A DNA stretch of 64,000 nucleotides. Origin: Adiantum capillus-veneris (taxonomy: Eukaryota > Streptophyta > Polypodiopsida > Polypodiales > Pteridaceae). Shown piece by piece: positions 11,608 through 24,026 of this stretch. The stretch's first letter is position 1. Every line of letters starts with the position of its first letter. The position numbers were made by a program, and so were the translations under genes. The notes beneath the pieces are model-generated. The model made no database searches, was not told the origin of the DNA, and saw only the letters and a program-made list of their open reading frames with translations. Where the stretch lies: positions 33,773,969-33,837,968 of the forward strand of contig CM043942.1 in NCBI GenBank assembly GCA_014529385.2, written 5' to 3'.

Positions 11608-11703
<96 letters not shown>

Positions 11704-11765
11704 CTATCTCTCTCTCTCTCTCTACCATATATAAATAAATAAATAAATATATATATATATATATG
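11608..11765 (+). repeat. Compound microsatellite (TC)n, (TCTA)n, (AAAT)n, (TA)n
   Basis: About 75 bp of TC repeats pass into TCTA repeats, TC again, AAAT repeats and TA repeats. A frame reading Leu-Ser repeats across it is a composition artefact. Confidence 0.95.
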
Positions 11766-11869
11766 TTTTTCTTACCAAGCCATTGTGATATCAATTGCAG
11801 TTGAAAGAGATCAAAAAATTATGAAGGGCATTTAAATAAGCTCTAATGACATAGATATTTAAGTTTGTT

Positions 11870-11965
11870 GCATGTGTGTGTGTGTTGCTGTATTAAGATA
11901 ATTACATGTGTGTTGCATGTGTTAAGATATTTAAGTTTGTGTGTGTGTGTGTGTGTGTGTATGTG
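11870..11965 (+). repeat. (TG)n microsatellite with a duplicated TGCTGTATTAAGATAATTACA segment
   Basis: Two TG tracts are separated by, and followed by, copies of a short segment containing GTTGCTGTATTAAGATAA. This looks like a small local duplication. Confidence 0.7.
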
Positions 11966-14795
11966 TGTTGCTGTATTAAGATAATTACATATACACAAAA
12001 GAACTACAAGTTCAAAGGACAACTGACCCTAGACATCTGGAAGGTAATTTGCACAAAAAATGACTCAATATAAGATTCATCTTTGTACAATATAGTAAGG
12101 ATGGAGAAATCATCCCAATGAAATAGTATAAGGGTATTAGTGTAATAAAATATTAGAGTCCCCCGTAATCATCAAAGTTGGACAGCAACTACCCTAAGCC
12201 ACTTTAAGCGAGGATAGCATTCTCACCTGCATCCATGTAGAAAAGACAACACATGTTAGACTTGGCTACGAATGTCAGGTGTCAACAAAGCTATCAACTG
12301 TTATCCATGTCACACTTCAAATAGAATTAGAGTAGACAACTTTCCATAATGTAAGTACCAAAAATACTCCCGAGTTTAAAGTTTCCTTATATGCTAAAAA
12401 AACTTTAAGTAAGTAGAGCACAGATCATCAAAATCTAATTATGTGGATGTGACCTTGGGGAAAGTCTCTTGTATGACAAAGTAGAAATCCAAAGCATCAA
12501 ACAAACAAAGCCAGATAATATCCCTAGTTTTGCTAGCCAAGAAAACATAAAGAGAGGACAACTAGTATAATATTTTCAATATTCATTATAGAACAGAAAA
12601 AATCATAATGCCAAACCCATCAAAGCAGAAAACCTTAAACTCAAAGACCTGGTCTTTATGCCAAAGAGCCAGTCAAAACTCCCAAGAAATGCAGACATCC
12701 TAGAGTACTCCCACTCTCTTGAAACCCATAACCAAATAGTCAAGCCTCGTTAGCTCAAGTCATATAGCCAGCCAGCTCTGAAACACCATCAGTCTAGTGT
12801 TTATAAAAAAAGCCTCAGTATGCCATCAACAATAGACCCAAAGTCAAGTACCAAAAAGTACAAGACCTAAAAAATGCAATCATCATTTTTTGTGAAAGAT
12901 CAAGCCAATTTTTGAATTCAAAGACCACTTTATACGAACCTAACCCCATTTTTACAAATAACTTTCCATGTGTATTTTTTAAAAAACCCACCCAAAAAGA
13001 ACCATCCAGATAGATTTCCTTACTTCACCTAATCAAAATTCCTTTTCATCCCATTTGCACTAGTCCGAGCAAGTCAGGAATGTCAACTAGATCAATAAGT
13101 ATCATAAGAGTCCGCTAAGATTCATCAAAAGCCATAGTCTAAAAGAACCAGTTTGGAACCAATAGCATTTAAACAATCCAAAATATAGGTCAACAGTATA
13201 TTTCAGAAATCCATAAAGCTCAGTCAACAAGGTTTTACCACAACCCAAAACTTTCAAAAAAGTTTCACATGTACCCCCTTGTAAGATTTAAAAGGAACCT
13301 AATGCAATTTTATAAACTCAGCGAGGACTCACAACCCTTCAAGCTATTTCAATTGAGTTATGTAGGCAGACAAAAATCTTAGTATAAGAAAAAATGAAAG
13401 TCCAAACGACATGTGATGTCGAGGTTTTTTCCACTAGCTCCATTACTCCAGCCAGTCCAACAGAAACACTTCTCGAACACACTCCCTTTTCTTTTAAAAC
13501 ACTCCCAAAAACTTAAGCCAGCTCTAAGTGAGGGGAGTAGAACACTTTCACCTTTTTATACTGGGTTTGAAGCAACAAGGAGAGTCTTGTACTGCTCGCA
13601 TTAAGGTGAAAGCCACGCGGATCAGAATCCGATGTACCCCCTGCAGACCAGTTGTGTATCCCATAGAAGCATAGAATATAGATCATAAATGAGGAATCAA
13701 ATCTCCTACATCTCAGGTATAATTACCATAACATCCGCTCACCTCCCAAATGAGACAACGCAATTGTTTGTATAGCTACACAGTGCATCCATAGGCACAT
13801 CTCAACCCATTAGAATGTTGCGGGTAGAGCAAGAGTCAGAGACAGCCATGAGGGAAGCCAGTCACTCTCGAATAGTAGAGGCAGTAGTGGACACGACCAT
13901 TTATAGGCGGTTAGGTAAGGAGCACCTTAATCCCAACCCCAGATAATTACCACACTTTCTAAAACCAATAGACGATTCCCATTAGATAAGCACACATTAG
14001 GAAAAGTTTGGACTCAAAAATGGGCCTTGTAAGAATTGTTGATGTGGCATAGCTTTCAAAAAGTGGGGATCGGTAATTTTTTTGCAAATAAGATCCAAAA
14101 TTTTCGGAGGTTGAACATTTAGAATCTACTCTTCAAATGCTATCTGTTGATATATAGCATGCATGTATCGGACATTGCCTTCATGTAGATCTAGAAAAAG
14201 GTGATTTTAGATTACCGTAATGGTAACAAAACCTGGCTGATTGAAAAAAAAATGGCATAACTTTCATAGAAGTCATCCAAACTTTTTGGACCTTGGCTCT
14301 TTAGAATCCATTTTCCAAGAAATTTCCAATGATAGGTCATATCATGGGGTTTAAGAAATATTTAGAGGGGTCTACCGTTTTGTACAACTTTGATGATGTG
14401 GCACTCTTAAAAGGCCTAAAAATGAGTTCAAAATTTTCCTAATGGTGAGAAGAAGATCCAACAAGTGTTCCAAGCCTAAGGATGCTACCTGCAAGCCTAT
14501 TAACTTCCAAGATAGGATATCAGCCTAAGTACCAACTAAGAGTGTAGAGGTCAGCCACAGAAAGTAGCTTAATGTGCAAAGGCCGGTCTAATTTCAAATT
14601 CATCCCAAAAAACACCCAAAGAAGTAAGCAGCCCAAATAGTATCGTAGTGAGTTGTTTCCTCCTACAAAGCTCAATCCAATAGAGACAATATTTTCACAA
14701 CAAATTCTAACTAGAATAGGTACAAGTTTAAGTGAGGGACCAAACCGCCTTGGTAAACCATGCTGGGGATATCATTAAGTGAAGTGCATCCATTT
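11966..14795. other. Unrecognised DNA, first part a diverged relative of repeat R1
   Basis: From about 11980 to 12350 the sequence resembles the start of R1 at 31000-31400: both have a TG tract followed later by CTCACCTGCATCCAT, an ACAACA...GTTAG segment and a TATCCATGTC word. The rest to 14795 shows no coding potential and no element that I recognise. A 63-codon frame at 13413 is not supported. Confidence 0.4.
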
Positions 14796-14796
14796 A

Positions 14797-14921
<125 letters not shown>

Positions 14922-15041
14922 ATAGTACAAAATGTTTGTTATAGCATTATAGCACCATAGCTTTTGTGGCATGTTGAAAGTATAAAGGTGAGTGTATCAA
15001 TGTAAAAAAATAAGATTATGAGGCTTCATATCTCTAATAAA

Positions 15042-15043
<2 letters not shown>

Positions 15044-15097
<54 letters not shown>
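15044..15097 (+). repeat. Compound microsatellite (CT)n(CA)n, inverse of the one at 14797
   Basis: This tract is the reverse complement in design of the (TG)n(AG)n tract 120 bp to its left, so the two could pair as a hairpin. Confidence 0.95.
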
Positions 15098-17124
15098 TCC
15101 AACTTCTTTCCACTAGACTTTGTAATGAGCATGAAGATGAATGCACAAGAGAGAATAAAATTAAGCCAACAAATAGCCTATGTGATATTAAAGTTTGCAA
15201 AACTAATGTATTAATTGAAAGAGAATTTCGAGACTTCTGCGCATCCTCGAGAGTTCAAAGTGATTATCATCACTTCAGCCAATTTATGATTGTATCTTGT
15301 AGATAGATTGTATTCTTATTGCAATCATGATTTCAAATAAATAATCTTGTTTATAGTTAGTTATTTATTATTTACTAGTTTTTTCTCTTATTTGGGTGGG
15401 TGGAAATCATCTACCATAATATACTTCTTTATTTGACTATTGCTCTACAATAATTTGATAAAATGATAGAGAGGGTGTATATTTGGATAAAGTGATAGAT
15501 TGGGTTTGAGATTCTAGTTTGCACCCAAATCACCAAATACCATAATCTAAAATGGATATGGAAAGCTAAGAATCTTCATATCTTTGAGGGAAAGTATGTT
15601 GTGAATGAGAGCACTTAGCTCATCTATGTTGTAGGAACAAAGTGAAGGACATATAGTAATGCCAAAAAAATGGAAACATGCACTTTGTTACATCGGCTAC
15701 TCAAGTGGTAATCCTTAGCAACCCTTTGTCAATCTTTTGTCGTAGATTTGTGCAAGTCCCCTTTTGGAAACAATGCCCCCTCAAGGCACATGTAGTGGTT
15801 GACATTGATTGTATATTCTTTGTTGAGTCAATATAAAATCTCCACTTACAATTGTATGGAAAACAAGGTGAAAATTCACTATGACCTACATAAGGCTATT
15901 TCATAATAAAAGGCTTCTTTCTAAAAGAGAAAAATAGAAAGTGACAACAATATTTTAAAACATGTGGTATCATAATAAAATATTATGTTTTTTAAAGTGT
16001 AAAAATGAACTATTTAGATTAAAATATATTTTAAATCATAAAAAATAAGGATTGAAAAGACACTTGGAACATTGTGAGAAATTGAAAAAAAAAAAAACAA
16101 AGTGAAAGAGGATGAGGAAGATTGTGTTTGACACAATATTTAATGCCCCACTTTAAACAGATATGTACACAAATGTCAACACCCTCTCACAAGGGATTAA
16201 AAGAAATTAAAACAAGTGATGAAATCACAAGGCCTGCCCTTGAGAGCAGCAACTTAAGGTAAACAAGGTGAAGGCTTCACTATGGCCTCAAGAAGGCAAT
16301 AATTTTTTATGTAATAAATTGAGCAATTATTAGAACACATTTGACATGTTAATGGAGAGAGAGAGAGTTACATTGCGTACCAGAAATTCAAATAAATATT
16401 CTTCATAGTTTATTAAGATGTGAACAATCAACTTTTAAAATTATATGGTGTGAATTTTTAAAACCGACTTGAAATGTCAACAATGAGTCAACATTTGAAA
16501 CAATATGGTGTGATTTTTTTTTTAAATGACTTAAAATATCAACAATCAAATTTAATTTGATGGTGACCATTGGATGGTGAGAGGTGCAAGGAGGAATTAC
16601 TAGTTTTCTCTACCACTCCCCTATGGCTTTCTTGGCCAAAAAAAAGTAAAAGTACATGTGGCTCATTAAAAAGATTCATACATTACCTAAAAAATGCACA
16701 AAAACATTTGTATGTCTTTCTTCCTTCTCCTCTGTGACATGTTTGACGAGTCCAACAAGGTAAAGATTTACAGCGGCCTAGAGAGAGAGAGAGAGAGAGA
16801 GAGAGAGCTACCTCTAGTCCAACGAAGTGAAAGAGTGGGGGGGCACTCCCATATGCATACATTAAAATCCAAAAACGTTCAAATGCCACATGGAGAACAT
16901 CCAACAATTCAATTCAATGGTAAAAGAATTGCACCAAAAATCTTTGCCTTTCCTTATGCCCTTATTATGAGTGTTATATTAATTGACCTCATGAAAACAT
17001 AAAGCATATAAATATTAGTGAGAATTTAGGGATTGATTTAATTCTTGTATAAATATATCAATAAAAAAAATTATACAATAAAATGATGTATGCTATCAAA
17101 TGAAATAAATACATAATATCTTTA
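15098..17124. other. AT-rich repeat DNA with recurring AACAAGGTGAA motif
   Basis: An AACAAGGTGAA(N)TTCACTATGGCCT-like motif recurs near 15866, 16263 and 16756 and again near 26985 beyond the gypsy insertion. The stretch near 16120-16205 matches, in reverse, the segment 28780-28880 in the second foldback element (shared GTGAGAGGGTGTTGACATT core). A (GA)n tract lies at 16782-16807. No gene is seen. Confidence 0.5.
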
Positions 17125-17129
17125 AGATT

Positions 17130-18719
17130 TGTAACATTTAATGGCCTAAAATCTTTTGTGTAGCGGAATTTAGCATGAACATAGTGGGCATTTCATTAGA
17201 GTTGATTCCTAATGAGAATTACAAGAGTGCTTGGGTGGAGAGAGCAACAAAAAGCATAACACCTAGTTAGATAGCATCGACAATACTTTCAAAAGAGAGA
17301 GCAATTAAGCTATTGACAACAATTGAGGACCGGATTTGCATGGAGCCGGTCCCCCCTCCAAAAGGCTTTGTATTATGGTTTCTCCCATCAAGAGAGACAT
17401 TGTACAATACAATTCTTTGTGTTCCTTCAAGACTAGCTAGTGCAATGAAGATGGAAGCTTCATACACCAAGCAAAACACTTAATCAAACACAACTTGAAT
17501 TATCCCCGTTCTCAGACCCAAGACCTCACACACCTTCGCAGATGGTGAGAGCTAGCAGGGTATGAGAGTAGATTGAGAGGAAAAAGAAGTATCTTACGAG
17601 AAAGAAGTACATCTCCTCACATAATCACTCATATTAGCATAGCTTAGCTTAGTAATTAGCTTGGTAGAGAAGATGAGCATGCATTGAAGCTTGGCTCTTG
17701 GTTGGATTTGCATCCACATGCCAAGAGAGTGTTGATGTAGGCTTCTATCTCACAAGCTTGGAGTAGGTGATGAGCTCTCCATTAAAGCTTGGGAGAAGAT
17801 AGAGTATTTTCCCTTCACACATGGTCAAGTGTGAGAGTGTGTGTGTCAATGCCAAGCAAAAATCAGCCCCCTCTCTCTCTTGGGCGAGCCCTAGCTGCTA
17901 AGTTAGTCTGGCTTTTGCCTCATTGGACCTCCCCAGGTCAAGCCAATAGGGATTAAGCAGCATAAGTGATAGCCTTCTGACATGTGTCCCCCTTTCCCCT
18001 TTTGTGAGAGCTTTAGATAATTAAATAATTAAACTAAACTCTCATTGGACCCCTTTGCCTCCTGGCCAATAGGAATCAGGCAAGCCATGGGGCTCCTGAA
18101 TGCTCATTGGACCCCTTGGGAGACTGCCCAATAGTCTTCTAGGACACTTAATTCTTATTGGTTTCTTTTATTAAATGTTTTTAATTTAATTAAACTAGAT
18201 TTACTCTAGCTTAATTCTCATTGGTCCACTTCAAGGGTCTTCCAATAGGAATTGGGCACACCTTGTGGGCATCTGGCCTAGGGAACTGACATGTGTCCCT
18301 CATTCCCTTTGTGTAAAGGGAGCCTGTGTGTGTGTGTGTGGCTTTCTCTCTCATCCCCTAGCTTTGGGGCTCGCCCCCTCCCATGTAGGGATATGCAAAG
18401 ACTTTTTGAGCTCACACTAAGCATCCAATTTTCCCTAGGGTTAACCTTTGGACACAACCTTTGAATTTTGGAACCTTAGCATTTTGGAAGTCTTAATGGG
18501 CTGAACCTTAGGGTCTTTTTGGCCCATTGTTTCACATGGCTCTTTTGCAGATGGCCCCCCCTTTGGATCCCTATTTTCCCTCCTTTGGATCCCTACTGTG
18601 GCCGGTCTGCTAACTTAACCAATATTCTAGCTTTTTCTCCCTTGGCACTTCCCCACATTAAATGATCAGTTTAATATGAGAAAATCATTTAGGAAAATTA
18701 GATATTGATTATTGTGACA
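17130..18719 (-). repeat. Gypsy 3' LTR (1590 bp)
   Basis: On the plus strand it begins TGTAACATTTAATGG and ends TTATTGTGACA. It is the 3' LTR because the element runs on the minus strand. It contains four copies of a CATTGG...CCAATAG inverted motif (17921, 18043, 18105, 18219). A 70-codon frame at 17267-17479 appears in both LTRs only because they are near-identical, so I do not call it a gene. Confidence 0.95.
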
Positions 18720-18732
18720 TTACCTCTCTCTT
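18720..18732 (-). other. Gypsy polypurine tract
   Basis: The plus-strand TTACCTCTCTCTT abuts the 3' LTR; on the element strand it reads AAGAGAGAGGTAA, the expected primer for plus-strand DNA synthesis. Confidence 0.75.
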
Positions 18733-19076
18733 GAAATCATAGTCGTCCTCGACTATGGTGTAGAGAAGATAAAGCATATACATGAGTCCTTTTCTTAGCG
18801 GGTAGAGGATCCCTATGTTACCCTACGACATCATTCCATAATGGATGACTAGTCCATTTGGCGCTTGAGAGCCTGAGGCTGCCGCAAGCATGTCTGCACA
18901 TTAGTCTTATCAGTCTTCCATAGTAGAGTGACAAGCTCTACTTGGTGTTTGGGAGACGTCGTCTCCACAAACTTGATCTAAGCATGCATACTACTTCATT
19001 TTTGTGCACAAATAAAGAAAAAGAGAGTCTTATAAGACAAAAATTTTTGTTCATTTTTAACATTTTGTACATTTGC

Positions 19077-22000
19077 TTACTCTTGGGAAGCATTGTAAGC
19101 ATTGACAAGGTTTAGGTTATCCTTTAATTGTATGCCTTGCATCCATCTAGCATCTTCAAAAGGATAATTCTTAAACTTAATAAGATATCGTCGGATAGTC
19201 TTACCGCCTCTTAATACCTTGTCTTCATGTCGAAGAATGGACTCGGGCTGCAGCACCTCCTCGTGGTCCTCGATCTCTGGTGGGTCTTCAATAGTTGGTT
19301 CTTGAGGTGGCTCTCCTTTGTAAGGCTTTAAGAGGCTCACATGAAAAGCATTGTGTATGAGCCAATGATTGGGCAACTTAAGTTGATAGGCCATCTCATT
19401 GATTGGCCTAAGAATCTGGAAGGGACCATAGTACCTTTTTGCTAGTTTAGCATAGTACTTTTGGTGGCCCGTAGGATTCTTGCCCGTCGTGTGCCTTAAT
19501 CGAGCCTTGGGAAACTTTAACAAGACCCAATCGTTTTCTTTAAAGGCTTGGGCTCTTCTGTGCTTGTCAGCAGCAGCCTTTTGCCTTTGCTGTGAGATAG
19601 AGATAGCATCCTTAATTTTTTGGAAAGATTCTTGTAGGTCTCGGCTATACTCATCTGCAGCGAAGATCTTCCCATGTACCTTAAGTAGCAAGGGACTTTT
19701 TGATCTTCCCTCAATTACCTCGAAAGGTGCTTTTCCTGTAGAAGTATGTACAGTGTTATTGTAAGCATACTCTACTAAGGGTAAGTACTTCTCCCATTGG
19801 GATCTTTGATCTACTTCCGTTACATAGGCTTTTAGTAGATCGAGAATAGTTAGGTTAGCTATTTCACTTTGGCCATCAGTTTGTGGATGATAGGCCGAAG
19901 AGAAGTTTAGCCTTGTTCCTAAATTCTCAAAGAGACCCTTCCAGAAATTACTGGTCATTCTAGGATCTCTATCCGACACTATGGACATTGGCAAGCCATG
20001 GTACTTGAAAATTTGTGAAATGAAGAGGGTTGCCATTTGATGGGCTTTGATAGTCTTTTTGACAGGTATAAAATGAGCTTGTTTACTGAACCTGTCTACT
20101 ATCGTCCATATTCCCGTATTCCCATGGATAGATTTAGGCAATCCAAAGATAAAATCCATGGATATGCTCTCCCATGGTGAATTAGGGATTGGCAAGGGTT
20201 GAAGCAATCCAAGTTGCTTCCCTCTATCAAATTTTGTCTTTTGACATACCACACATTTGGAAACATACTCATGTATGTTCACTTTCATGGTAGGCCAATA
20301 GAAATATGTTTCAATTCCCTTTAGGGTAGACTGAATCCCTCTATGCCCCGCATATGGGGGAGCATGAGATTCATACATTACTTTCTCACGTAGTGAGTTA
20401 GTAACGCATAGTCTATTGCCATAGAGAAGATAACCATCTTGTAAAGTAAATGGTTCTTCTTTCTTCCCTAAGGCAAGGGCTGAAATCACATCTCTAAAAT
20501 CGGGATCAATAGCATACTCATCTATCATTAAAGATAGATCATTGTGAGTTGCTATGGAAACCGCATTCACTCTCGGTCGTCTTGAGAGTGCATCGGCTAC
20601 TTGATTATGCTTGCCAGCAATGTGAGCAATATGAAAATGAAATTGCGAAAGGAAATTTGCCCACCTCATTTGTTTGTCGGAGAGCTTGGTCTGCGTCATG
20701 AAGTACTTAAGACTTTGGTGATCCGTTCGCAGAATGAAAGGAGTCCCCAATAAATAGTGCTTCCATGAGTCTAAGGCATGTAGAACTGCAAGGAGTTCTT
20801 TTTCGTATATGCCTAGAGCTTGCTCAACAGGGTCGAGCCTTCGACTTTCATAGCCTATGGCGTGCCCTTCTTGGAGCAAAACAGCCCCAAGGCAATCACC
20901 ACAAGCATCACATTGGACCTCAAATGGTTTTGAGAGATCCGGTAGTATAAGCACAGGTTGAGAGATAAGCTTTTCTTTAAGCTTTTCGAAAGCATTGTTC
21001 TCCTTAGCAGACCATGTATACCTAACATTTTTCTTTGTTAGGTCATGTAATGGTCCCGCAATTTGTGAGAACTTTTCTATGAAGCGTCTATAGTATGCAC
21101 ACATACCTATAAAGCTTCTTAGTTCATGAAGATTCCTGGGTTTAGGCCATCCTTTTATTACCTCTAACTTGGATGGATCCATTTGGATTCCATCTTGAGA
21201 GATAATGTGACCTAAATATTGAATCTCTTGCAAGAAAAATTCACTTTTCTTTCGATTAACATAAAGTTTATTCTCTCTTAAAACTTGAAATATTACCTGG
21301 AGGTGTTGCTTGTGTTCCTCCAATGAATTAGAGTAGATGATAATATCATCAAAGAACACTCCAGTGAAGGTTCGATGAGGCCTGAACAGCTTCTCCATCA
21401 AGCGGTTAAATGTGGCTGGTGCATTAGTCAAGCCAAAAGGCATGACAATGTATTCGTAAAGACCAAATGTAGTACGAAATGCGGTCTTTACAATGTCTTG
21501 ATCAACTATCCTTATTTGATGATAGCCACTTTTTAGGTCAATCCTACTGAAGTAGGTCGATCCTTGTAGCTTATCAAATAGGTCTTCTACCCGTGGAACG
21601 GGAAACCTATTCTTGATAGTGATCCTATTTAGTGCTCTATAGTCGACACACATACGATATGTGCCGTCTTTCTTTTGCACTAATAGCACAGGTGAGCAAA
21701 ATGGAGATGAGCTAGGCCTAACCATGCCCTTCTCAATTAACTCATGCACTTGCTGCATAATCTCCTCTTGTTGAGCTTGAGAAACTCTATAAGGAGGTTT
21801 GTTAGGCGGTGAACTTCCTGGAAGAAGTTCAATTGCATGGTCGTCATTACCTCGTTTAGGAGGTAGCTCAGAAGGGATGTCGTCAATAAAGACATCTTGA
21901 AACCCCTTGAGAAAATTGGATAACTCTAATTCCTTTTGTTTGCTTTTATTTTCTTTTGCTAAAGCATTAGGTTCATTTTGAGAATCTTTAACAAAAATCA

Positions 22001-24026
22001 TGTACACGGAAATAGAGCTCTTTATTGACTTGTTGAAAGCTGGTGTATGTACAATGGGGATGGTGTTACCCATCTCCCTAGCATCTATATACATGTCCTT
22101 TTCCCTGAACTTAAAGGAGATTCTCCTTTCAGGAAATTTAACATGGGCAGCCAGACGGTCAAACCATGGTGCCCCTAGGATTACATCCTCATGCTTGAGA
22201 GGAGAGATAAAGAAGTCCTCTTTGTCCACATAGCCTTGGACATGAAGCCTCAATTTCCCGATTAAGGGAGTGACTGAAGCTTCTTGCCCCTTGAAGGCAC
22301 TGTCTGCGGGTAGGATATCTCCCATCTCGTAGGATTGTATGCCTAGCTTGGTGGCTAACTCCATAGATATGAAATTGTGAGTAGAACCAGGGTCAAAGAG
22401 AATAAAAGCATCATGTTCTCTTACCTTTCCCCAAGCATGGCATAGAGGAGATCCTTTGTGGTGAGTTTGGTGAATCTCCTCCTCTTGGATTTCAACCAAA
22501 GAAGCTCTAGGAGGATCTTGGCGGTTGTTCTTTTGGGGACAAGCGCGGTACGCATGCCCTTGTTCACCGCACTTGAAACACCGGTTATCTTTACGATAAC
22601 GCTCAAGCTCTTCAGGAGAGAGTTTATTCTTTCCTTTGTAAACTCCCTTCTCTTTGGCTTTGTTGGAATTGCCCTTAGGAGACTTTTGGACATTGTCCTT
22701 CCCCTTAGGCTCATTGGAACCCTTGTTTTCCGGGGGCTTATTATTTCTTTTTCCCCCCGTTTGGAAATTGATTCGCGAGGCCACCATAGTATGATGTATT
22801 ACCGCCGATATGCTACGTGGCCTTTGGGAGTTGACATACTCCGCCATTTCTTCGGTTAAGCCCGCACAAAATTGTTGCTTTTGCTCTCCAAAATCCAACC
22901 TTTTGAAGACAGTGGCTTTGAGTTGTAAGTCCCAAAACTTGTCTACATATTTGTGGATGGATTCATTGGGAGAGAGCTTTAAGCTTCGCCATTCGGTGAG
23001 TACTTTGTCTTTGGCATCGATGGCCAAAAACTGCTTCATAATGGAAGCTCTTAAAGCCTTCCATGTTCGTGGAGCTTCACCGTTGGCTCGTAGGCTAGAC
23101 CACCATTGTCTGGCGGACTTTTGAAAGTGCATAGCTACATGGCGTAGCTTAGAGGACTCCGTGAAGCCCTCATCTCCAAACGCCGCATCGAATTGCTGGA
23201 TAAAGGCCAAAACCTTGTCTGTAGCACCGAAGGTGCCATCATAGGTAAGGAAAGAGATGCTCTTCCCTCCCTCTTTGAATTTCTTCAGCTTGGACGACCT
23301 CTTCCATGCGGCATAGGATTTTCTATGGCCTCTTCTTTTTGATGGTTCAAAAGTTGCACCATCACTTTCTTCAGAAGATGAAGAATTTGAAGAAGGTGGA
23401 GAAGAGGGTGACCTCTTTCTCGCCTTTTTCTTGTCTTGATCTTTGTCGTCTTCACCATAGCTTTCATGAGAGGAAGAGGATGAAGAAGATGGAGAAGAGG
23501 GTGTCCTCTTTCTCGCCTTTTTCTTCTCTTGATTTTTATCATCCCTCTTTGAATTATGGCGTGGAGAAGAGTGTGATGGTCTTCTCCGCTTTGGTGGTGA
23601 TGGAGAGCGTTTAGCCCGCCGTCTTCGTGGAGCCATCTCCGCCGAGGTGGCGGGAGACTCGCTTCTTTCTCGTTCCTTCGGTGGAGGCTCTTGAGTTCTC
23701 CTTTGGGAAGGAGATGCATCATCAAGAAGTAAGTTCTTGAGCCCTTCATATGGATTCTCTTCTTCTTCCCGAATCGGAGAGAGACCTCTTTTGGTAGTCT
23801 CACAAGGAGGCTTCTTAGGTGTTCTCTCGTCATGGTGATGAGCTTGGAGAATCCCGTGAGCACGGAGCTGCCGTTGCACTTCACTTTGGAGAGATGGATT
23901 GCCCATGGCTTGTTGAAGCTTAGAAACAAGATAATTAACAAGCATTGAAGCATCATTAGTAGCTTGCTCATGAGCAAAATCAAAGTTATCAACATTAATT
24001 TCACTCTCTTTAATATTGTCAGCCAT
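19077..24026 (-). CDS. Gypsy gag-pol polyprotein, chromodomain type (1649 aa)
   Basis: This single frame encodes all proteins for retrotransposition. In order: an N-terminal region with a Ser/Arg/Lys-rich stretch (about residues 110-240); a gag domain (about 250-420); a zinc knuckle CFKCGEQGHAYRACP (about 483); an aspartic protease with FDPGSTHNFIS (about 542); reverse transcriptase with FFDDIIIYS at the active site (about 890); RNase H with CDACGD, YEKELLAV and LRTDHQSL; an integrase HHCC zinc finger (about 1220-1265); a D,D,E core seen in SMDFIF, VSDRDPR and DGQSEIAN; and a C-terminal chromodomain-like segment RRYLIKFKNYPFEDARW (about 1613), which in this family directs integration to chromatin. 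There are no stops or frameshifts. The ATG at 24026 begins MADNIKESEIN just after the leader. It is likely functional. Confidence 0.95.
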   Translation of the reverse strand: MADNIKESEINVDNFDFAHEQATNDASMLVNYLVSKLQQAMGNPSLQSEVQRQLRAHGILQAHHHDERTPKKPPCETTKRGLSPIREEEENPYEGLKNLLLDDASPSQRRTQEPPPKERERSESPATSAEMAPRRRRAKRSPSPPKRRRPSHSSPRHNSKRDDKNQEKKKARKRTPSSPSSSSSSSHESYGEDDKDQDKKKARKRSPSSPPSSNSSSSEESDGATFEPSKRRGHRKSYAAWKRSSKLKKFKEGGKSISFLTYDGTFGATDKVLAFIQQFDAAFGDEGFTESSKLRHVAMHFQKSARQWWSSLRANGEAPRTWKALRASIMKQFLAIDAKDKVLTEWRSLKLSPNESIHKYVDKFWDLQLKATVFKRLDFGEQKQQFCAGLTEEMAEYVNSQRPRSISAVIHHTMVASRINFQTGGKRNNKPPENKGSNEPKGKDNVQKSPKGNSNKAKEKGVYKGKNKLSPEELERYRKDNRCFKCGEQGHAYRACPQKNNRQDPPRASLVEIQEEEIHQTHHKGSPLCHAWGKVREHDAFILFDPGSTHNFISMELATKLGIQSYEMGDILPADSAFKGQEASVTPLIGKLRLHVQGYVDKEDFFISPLKHEDVILGAPWFDRLAAHVKFPERRISFKFREKDMYIDAREMGNTIPIVHTPAFNKSIKSSISVYMIFVKDSQNEPNALAKENKSKQKELELSNFLKGFQDVFIDDIPSELPPKRGNDDHAIELLPGSSPPNKPPYRVSQAQQEEIMQQVHELIEKGMVRPSSSPFCSPVLLVQKKDGTYRMCVDYRALNRITIKNRFPVPRVEDLFDKLQGSTYFSRIDLKSGYHQIRIVDQDIVKTAFRTTFGLYEYIVMPFGLTNAPATFNRLMEKLFRPHRTFTGVFFDDIIIYSNSLEEHKQHLQVIFQVLRENKLYVNRKKSEFFLQEIQYLGHIISQDGIQMDPSKLEVIKGWPKPRNLHELRSFIGMCAYYRRFIEKFSQIAGPLHDLTKKNVRYTWSAKENNAFEKLKEKLISQPVLILPDLSKPFEVQCDACGDCLGAVLLQEGHAIGYESRRLDPVEQALGIYEKELLAVLHALDSWKHYLLGTPFILRTDHQSLKYFMTQTKLSDKQMRWANFLSQFHFHIAHIAGKHNQVADALSRRPRVNAVSIATHNDLSLMIDEYAIDPDFRDVISALALGKKEEPFTLQDGYLLYGNRLCVTNSLREKVMYESHAPPYAGHRGIQSTLKGIETYFYWPTMKVNIHEYVSKCVVCQKTKFDRGKQLGLLQPLPIPNSPWESISMDFIFGLPKSIHGNTGIWTIVDRFSKQAHFIPVKKTIKAHQMATLFISQIFKYHGLPMSIVSDRDPRMTSNFWKGLFENLGTRLNFSSAYHPQTDGQSEIANLTILDLLKAYVTEVDQRSQWEKYLPLVEYAYNNTVHTSTGKAPFEVIEGRSKSPLLLKVHGKIFAADEYSRDLQESFQKIKDAISISQQRQKAAADKHRRAQAFKENDWVLLKFPKARLRHTTGKNPTGHQKYYAKLAKRYYGPFQILRPINEMAYQLKLPNHWLIHNAFHVSLLKPYKGEPPQEPTIEDPPEIEDHEEVLQPESILRHEDKVLRGGKTIRRYLIKFKNYPFEDARWMQGIQLKDNLNLVNAYNASQE

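Noticed and set aside
17267-17479. 70-codon frame repeated in both gypsy LTRs
   Set aside because: It is duplicated only because the LTRs are near-identical; it lacks a recognised domain and any sign of selection.
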